Origin: Paraburkholderia sp.
GTDB lineage: Bacteria; Pseudomonadota; Gammaproteobacteria; Burkholderiales; Burkholderiaceae
Direction of reading: 5' to 3'
Assembly: GCF_024281035.1 (NCBI RefSeq)
Contig: NZ_JAMXLH010000025.1
Location: 124,001 to 188,000 of the forward strand
DNA length: 64,000 nucleotides
The notes below the pieces were generated by a model. It was not told the DNA's origin and searched no databases. It saw nothing but the letters and a program-made list of their open reading frames with translations. The position numbers were made by a program, and so were the translations under genes. Positions 60,739 to 64,000 of this stretch are shown here, in pieces (positions within the stretch are counted from its first letter, which is position 1; each line of letters begins with the position of its first letter).

Positions 60739-61575
60739 ATGACCTACAAAACCCTGCTGGTTCACCTCGATACGAGCAATCGCGTTCAGGCGCGGCTCGA
60801 AATCGCCCTGCGCTTCGCGCGCCGGTTCGATGCGCATCTCACCGGACTGTTCGCGACCTTCATGCCGGACCCACGGGGGTTCCATGCCATGGCTGGCTCG
60901 GCCAGCTGGTTCGAAACGCAGCGCAAGCTCCACGAAGAGCAGCGCGGCGCAACCGAGCGGATCTTTCGCGCGGAGTTGCAGCGCGCCGGGGTGAAAGGCG
61001 AATGGATTGCGGCGTCGCAGTCCGCCGAGCCATCGGTCGTCGCGCACTGCCGTTACGCCGATCTCGTCATCCTCGGGCAGGACGACCCGGACGACCCGCA
61101 AACCTATATCGCCGACCGTTTTCCCGAGTCCGTCGTGATGGCGTCGGGCCGGCCGGTGCTCATGCTGCCGTATGCGGGGCACCACGAAGCGGTGGGCTCG
61201 CGCGTACTCGTGGCATGGAACGGCAGCCGCGAGTCGGCACGTGCGCTTTACGACGCCATGCCGCTTCTCGCCGGCGCACAACGAGTCACCGTCGTGCGCA
61301 TCAACACACCGGGCTCGGGCGCGCCGGTGCGCGCGCCGGGCACCGATGTCACGGCGACGCTCGCACGGCACGGCGTGAACGCCAGCTACGCTGAACTTCG
61401 CAACGACATCGACGAAACCAGCGGCGACGCGCTTCTCTCCTTCGCCGCCGGGGAAGGCTACGATCTCCTCGTGATGGGCGCGTATGGACATGCGCGCTGG
61501 AAAGAGCGCGTGCTCGGCGGCGTGACCCGCACGATCGTCGATTCGGCGACGGTGCCGGTGCTGATGTCGCATTGA
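60739..61575 (+). CDS. tandem universal stress protein (two UspA domains)
   Basis: 278 aa from ATG 60739 with AAAAGGAG 9 nt upstream. First Usp half: TYKTLLVHLDTSNRVQARLE to PVLMLPY (the ATP motif is weakened: LGQDDPDDPQ). Second half: SRVLVAWNGSRESARALYDA to MGAYGHARWKERVLGGVTRT, where G-2x-G-9x-G and terminal PVLMSH are well kept. Two-domain Usp proteins are typical of low-oxygen and stress responses in Burkholderia. Follows the metallo-hydrolase gene, possibly in one transcript. Confidence 0.92.
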   Translation: MTYKTLLVHLDTSNRVQARLEIALRFARRFDAHLTGLFATFMPDPRGFHAMAGSASWFETQRKLHEEQRGATERIFRAELQRAGVKGEWIAASQSAEPSVVAHCRYADLVILGQDDPDDPQTYIADRFPESVVMASGRPVLMLPYAGHHEAVGSRVLVAWNGSRESARALYDAMPLLAGAQRVTVVRINTPGSGAPVRAPGTDVTATLARHGVNASYAELRNDIDETSGDALLSFAAGEGYDLLVMGAYGHARWKERVLGGVTRTIVDSATVPVLMSH

Positions 61576-61620
61576 ACGGCCGGACGCTCGCTGCGGCTTT
61601 GCTGCGGCGTGTGCAACGTC

Positions 61621-61650
61621 GAAGCGAGACGAAGCGAAACGAAACGAAAC
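61621..61650 (+). repeat. 5/10-bp tandem array
   Basis: GAAGCGAGAC, GAAGCGAAAC, GAAACGAAAC at 61621-61650: three 10-bp units, each made of two similar 5-bp steps. In the gap between the tandem Usp gene and the Usp remnant. Confidence 0.65.
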
Positions 61651-61724
61651 GTATAAAACGCCAACGGCCGTCGACGACGTGACGGCCCGCTGGGCCAACG
61701 ATTATTTGGTCGGAGGAATACACG

Positions 61725-61781
61725 GTGTACTCACGCATACTCGTTCCGCTCGACGCCAGCGAACAGGGGGTCGCCGCGTAG
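61725..61781 (+). pseudogene. N-terminal remnant of a second universal stress protein gene
   Basis: GTG 61725 with CGGAGGAAT upstream opens VYSRILVPLDASEQGVAA then TAG. The first 12 residues are exactly the start pattern of single-domain UspA proteins (YxxILVPLDGSE). The rest of the gene is missing: the sequence changes into the leader of the cytochrome gene. So a working ribosome binding site and start remain with an 18-residue product. Confidence 0.7.
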
Positions 61782-61792
61782 CGACCGTTTTG

Positions 61793-61828
61793 CCGGACCA
61801 GTTTCCAGACCAATTTCCGGACCATAAG
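61793..61828 (+). repeat. 12-bp tandem array, three copies
   Basis: CCGGACCAGTTT, CCAGACCAATTT, CCGGACCATAAG at 61793-61828, ending 24 bp before the cytochrome c start. Confidence 0.8.
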
Positions 61829-61852
61829 CGGAAAACCCACGGAGAACCCACG

Positions 61853-62245
61853 ATGCGCCGCACGTTTCCCGGCCTCGACCGGCCAGTTGCCCGCGCAGAG
61901 ACGCGGCGCGCACGTCGCAGGTGGCCGCTCGCCACCGCGGCATTCGCCGCCGCGCTTGTCTGCGCGCATGTTTTCGCGCAATTGCCCGAACCGACACAGC
62001 TCGTCAACGCGCAACACTGCATGTTCTGCCATACCATGGATGCAGCTTTTCTCGCGCCGTCGTTTCGTCAAATTGCCGAACGCTACCGCAAGACGCCCGA
62101 CGCAAGCGCGATGCTCGAACACAAGCTACTGACCGGCGGTCGTGCGCACTGGGGCGACACGCCGATGCCGCCGCCCGAACAGCGAGGCGGCCCGCTTTCC
62201 CGCGACGATGCCCACACGCTCGTACAGTGGGTATTGAGCCAATAA
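61853..62245 (+). CDS. small periplasmic c-type cytochrome
   Basis: 130 aa from ATG 61853 with GGAGAA about 9 nt upstream. Signal peptide or anchor (WPLATAAFAAALVCAHVFAQ). Haem-binding CMFCH (NAQHCMFCHTMD) and the distal methionine in WGDTPMPPPEQ, with terminal HTLVQWVLSQ: the class I, c551/c5-like fold. It transfers electrons in the periplasm, perhaps to a terminal oxidase. Followed by an uncharacterised gene 30 bp later. A UspA remnant and a 12-bp array lie in its leader. Confidence 0.9.
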   Translation: MRRTFPGLDRPVARAETRRARRRWPLATAAFAAALVCAHVFAQLPEPTQLVNAQHCMFCHTMDAAFLAPSFRQIAERYRKTPDASAMLEHKLLTGGRAHWGDTPMPPPEQRGGPLSRDDAHTLVQWVLSQ

Positions 62246-62275
62246 ACCGACGACTTTCATTTTCGGAGTGCCATT

Positions 62276-62674
62276 ATGCGCATCACCGCTCATCTGGACC
62301 GCTACGATCGCCACAACCCCGACGCCTGCGCCATCGTCTGGCTCGACACGCAATCGGGCAAGTGGTCCCGCGAAGGTCATGTCGGCAGCGGCGTGCCGCC
62401 CTGGGGGCATGCGGGGCACGCGTCGGACGGCACCTGCCTGCTGGCGGGCAGCGACGAAGAGCCGCTATGTGTGCTGGAAGGACTCGATCTTGCGTCCCCG
62501 GGCGGTCCGTTCGAAGGCGAAACCGGCGCAATTCGCTGGCTTACCCACGACCAGCACAGCCGGCACGACCGGGCCGACCAGGCCGAGAGGGAAGAAGGCA
62601 GATGGCATGTTCAGTGTGTGGACCCGACGGAGTGCGTGGCCGCCGACAGCCTGTTCGCCGACGAAGGCATGTGA
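62276..62674 (+). CDS. hypothetical protein (132 aa)
   Basis: ATG 62276 has CGGAGTG about 6 nt upstream and begins MRITAHLDRYDRHNPDACAI. The chain contains VWLDTQSGKWSREGHVGSG, HAGHASDGTCLLAGSDEEPL and a charged end (DRADQAEREEGRWHVQ). No domain recognised; predicted soluble with several His and Cys. 30 bp after the cytochrome gene, so likely cotranscribed with it. Confidence 0.65.
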   Translation: MRITAHLDRYDRHNPDACAIVWLDTQSGKWSREGHVGSGVPPWGHAGHASDGTCLLAGSDEEPLCVLEGLDLASPGGPFEGETGAIRWLTHDQHSRHDRADQAEREEGRWHVQCVDPTECVAADSLFADEGM

Positions 62675-62746
62675 ACCGGCACAAGCGGACAGCGCACGCA
62701 GGCGGGCGGAGCAGCGAATCACTCGCACATGTTCTCGCACATGAGG

Positions 62747-62986
62747 TCACACATGAAACGCGTGACGGGATTTCAGTTCGATCCACAGCATGCCTTCGCG
62801 CAACCCGTCCAGCACGGCATCAGTTTCGTTTTCAAACGTGCTGTGATGGGTGAACGTGTGAGTGAACTGCGCCTGGGGCCCTGTGTGCTCGACGTGAATC
62901 AGGCAACCGTACCCGCCCTCCGGCGACGGCACGCTTTCCGCGGTCACGCTCCACGTCCCCGCGTCGATGTTTCCGTTGAGAGTCAT
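62747..62986 (-). CDS. hypothetical protein (79 aa)
   Basis: ATG 62986 with TGGAGCGTGAGTC (GGAG 8 nt upstream) opens MTLNGNIDAGTWSVTAESVP. It is a small soluble chain with beta-like pattern (YGCLIHVEHTGPQAQFTHTF, THHSTFENETDAVLDGLREG), ending LWIELKSRHAFHV. Convergent with the 132-aa gene. No family known to me. The FNR-type box at 63093-63106 is about 110 bp upstream and could serve it. Confidence 0.6.
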   Translation of the reverse strand: MTLNGNIDAGTWSVTAESVPSPEGGYGCLIHVEHTGPQAQFTHTFTHHSTFENETDAVLDGLREGMLWIELKSRHAFHV

Positions 62987-63092
62987 GACTCACGCTCCAT
63001 AGCAGGCAGCTCGCCCTGATCGTGCGGTGAACCCGCGCGCCGTTCGCGAGCACGCTGTCGATTTGAGCATAGACCCGGCAGATCGTGCGCGG

Positions 63093-63106
63093 TTGATGTG
63101 CATCAA
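63093..63106. promoter_or_regulatory. perfect FNR/ANR-type box
   Basis: TTGAT-GTGC-ATCAA: complete match to the FNR/ANR/FixK consensus TTGAT-N4-ATCAA, in the divergent intergenic region between the genes at 62986 (-) and 63233 (+). It may activate either under low oxygen. Confidence 0.8.
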
Positions 63107-63232
63107 TCGCGCTTTTCCGGTTCGCTCCGAACCGGCTGCCGGGCCGATTCGGGCAGGCAGGGTACAACGCGGGGAGTGACGGCTCGCGTGCGGCAGCGAG
63201 TGAGTCTCTTCCCGATTCAAGGAGCCAACGTC

Positions 63233-63688
63233 ATGGCCATGCGTGTCGATCTGAGCGGCGTGAAGCAGCGCTACCGCCTCTGCTTCGTGCGCGACACATG
63301 GGCGTTCTTCACCCGGCTCGACCTCAATCGGCAGTGGGGCGACGGCTGGGAGCGCGCACCGTACGAGCAATACGCCGGGGAACCGTACGCCGGGGAACCC
63401 GGCCAGATTCTGAAACTCGCGTTCGACGGCCCGCTGCTGCGGCCGGAAAGCGGCGCGCACGGCGCAGCGTACAGCGTGGAAACGATCAACGCCGGCCACG
63501 CTCCGTGGCTGCGCACCGAAAACTACCTGGTGCCGAAGCCGCTCTTCATCATGGGCGGATCGACGATCGAGAAGTTCGTCGAATACGTCGAACTGGTGGG
63601 CGGCACGGTGTACGCGCCGCTCGGCTGGGGCGATCTCGTTCGTCCTCAAGCCCCGCCAACTCCGGCAGTGCCGGACCACACGCGTTAA
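63233..63688 (+). CDS. hypothetical protein (151 aa)
   Basis: ATG 63233 with AAGGAG about 8 nt upstream. Sequence includes MAMRVDLSGVKQRYRLCFVR, WAFFTRLDLNRQWGDGWERA, ENYLVPKPLFIMGGSTIEKF and LVGGTVYAPLGWGDLVRPQA. A 15-bp tandem duplication (63371-63400) gives the repeated YAGEP. I know no family. Predicted soluble. The FNR-type box 130 bp upstream suggests induction under low oxygen. Confidence 0.7.
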   Translation: MAMRVDLSGVKQRYRLCFVRDTWAFFTRLDLNRQWGDGWERAPYEQYAGEPYAGEPGQILKLAFDGPLLRPESGAHGAAYSVETINAGHAPWLRTENYLVPKPLFIMGGSTIEKFVEYVELVGGTVYAPLGWGDLVRPQAPPTPAVPDHTR

Positions 63689-63988
63689 CCGCGCCCGCTG
63701 AACGTCTCGCGCCCAATTGCCTGCTGGTTAGCTGCCGGTTACCTGCTGACTACCTGCTGGCTGCGCGCTGCGGCACGCCCGGCGCGCGTTGGGAAACCGC
63801 GACGCTCAGCGCCTCACAAGACGCACGTCCGTGTCGTCATTTCACGGAACCTTACGCTGCATCAGGATCCGGTCTCGCGCGCCAGGCGAGACTAGACGGG
63901 TAACGCCCGCTTCGAAGGCCGAATGCACGCGCTCGCCGGTCCATCCCGCCTTCGGTATGAAACCCGTCGTTCTGGCAAGGAGACTGTT
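63689..63988. other. 300-bp gap with an 11-bp array
   Basis: Four 11-bp units at 63721-63764: CTGCTGGTTAG, CTGCCGGTTAC, CTGCTGACTAC, CTGCTGGCTGC. Otherwise no gene; the last 20 bp contain AAGGAG (63978-63983), the likely ribosome binding site for a gene beginning at 63989. Confidence 0.75.
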
Positions 63989-64000
63989 GTGCAAGCAAAT
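63989..64000 (+). CDS. possible start of a gene cut by the window edge
   Basis: GTG 63989 (or TTG 63987) lies 6 nt after AAGGAG and opens VQAN at the window edge. Only four codons are present, so identity cannot be given. Confidence 0.35.

Noticed and set aside
1..64000. Search for CRISPR arrays, tRNA/rRNA genes, transposases and phage genes
   Set aside because: No spaced direct repeats of CRISPR length, no cloverleaf or rRNA sequence, and no transposase, integrase or phage structural motifs noticed by eye.

Overview
The window reads as chromosomal DNA of a GC-rich betaproteobacterium of the Burkholderiaceae, most likely Paraburkholderia or Caballeronia. Pointers are the OmpC-type porin, a DUF2827 protein (a family I know mainly from this group), many LysR/AraC/LuxR-type regulators, an HAE1-type RND pump and a stress/low-oxygen block resembling the lxa locus of Burkholderia. 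The genus is inferred from gene content only. I saw no tRNA, rRNA, insertion sequence, prophage or CRISPR array.

1-8.4 kb: 3' part of a DUF72 gene, a ferredoxin-NADP reductase, a DUF2827 protein, a four-repeat COG4705 membrane protein, and a cobalamin riboswitch ahead of a BtuB-type receptor. 8.4-11 kb: a lipoprotein, then a decayed patch with SDR, alpha/beta-hydrolase and LysR remnants between two intact cupin genes. 11.4-16.3 kb: a lipoprotein/secreted protein/lytic transglycosylase operon, DUF3820, a DUF305 gene coupled to a beta-propeller, and a porin. 16.5-20.9 kb: a small membrane protein, a decayed copy of the LuxR-type divergent promoter found at 45.3 kb, a phosphotriesterase-like hydrolase, and a copper-linked trio ending in a cupredoxin.

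21-34 kb: acyl-CoA dehydrogenase with an AraC regulator, a frameshifted TusA-like gene, an unusual MerR-TipAS-methyltransferase fusion behind a MerR-type operator, a complete RND tripartite efflux operon, a 1.3-kb gene-free gap and a cysteine dioxygenase. 34-49 kb: universal stress protein, diguanylate cyclase, a second AraC divergent from a FabF synthase, TPR protein, 2OG-Fe(II) oxygenase, YaeR-type VOC protein, a 47-aa ORF coupled to an epoxide hydrolase, CBS-BON protein, a LuxR-type regulator divergent from a small anchored protein, and an ABC-2 exporter with two permeases.

49-64 kb: malic enzyme MaeB divergent from a LysR gene, then a redox/stress block: DipZ-type thiol protein, flavodoxin, NnrU protein, AcoR-type sigma-54 activator, beta-CASP metallo-hydrolase, tandem universal stress protein, a small cytochrome c and three uncharacterised small genes. 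A perfect FNR/ANR-type box (63093-63106) and a variant one (59099-59112) suggest oxygen control. The most unexpected pattern is that many intergenic leaders, especially from 52.7 to 63.8 kb, carry short degenerate tandem arrays with a 9-12 bp period. Several end 20-30 bp before a start codon, and I cannot assign them to a known feature class.
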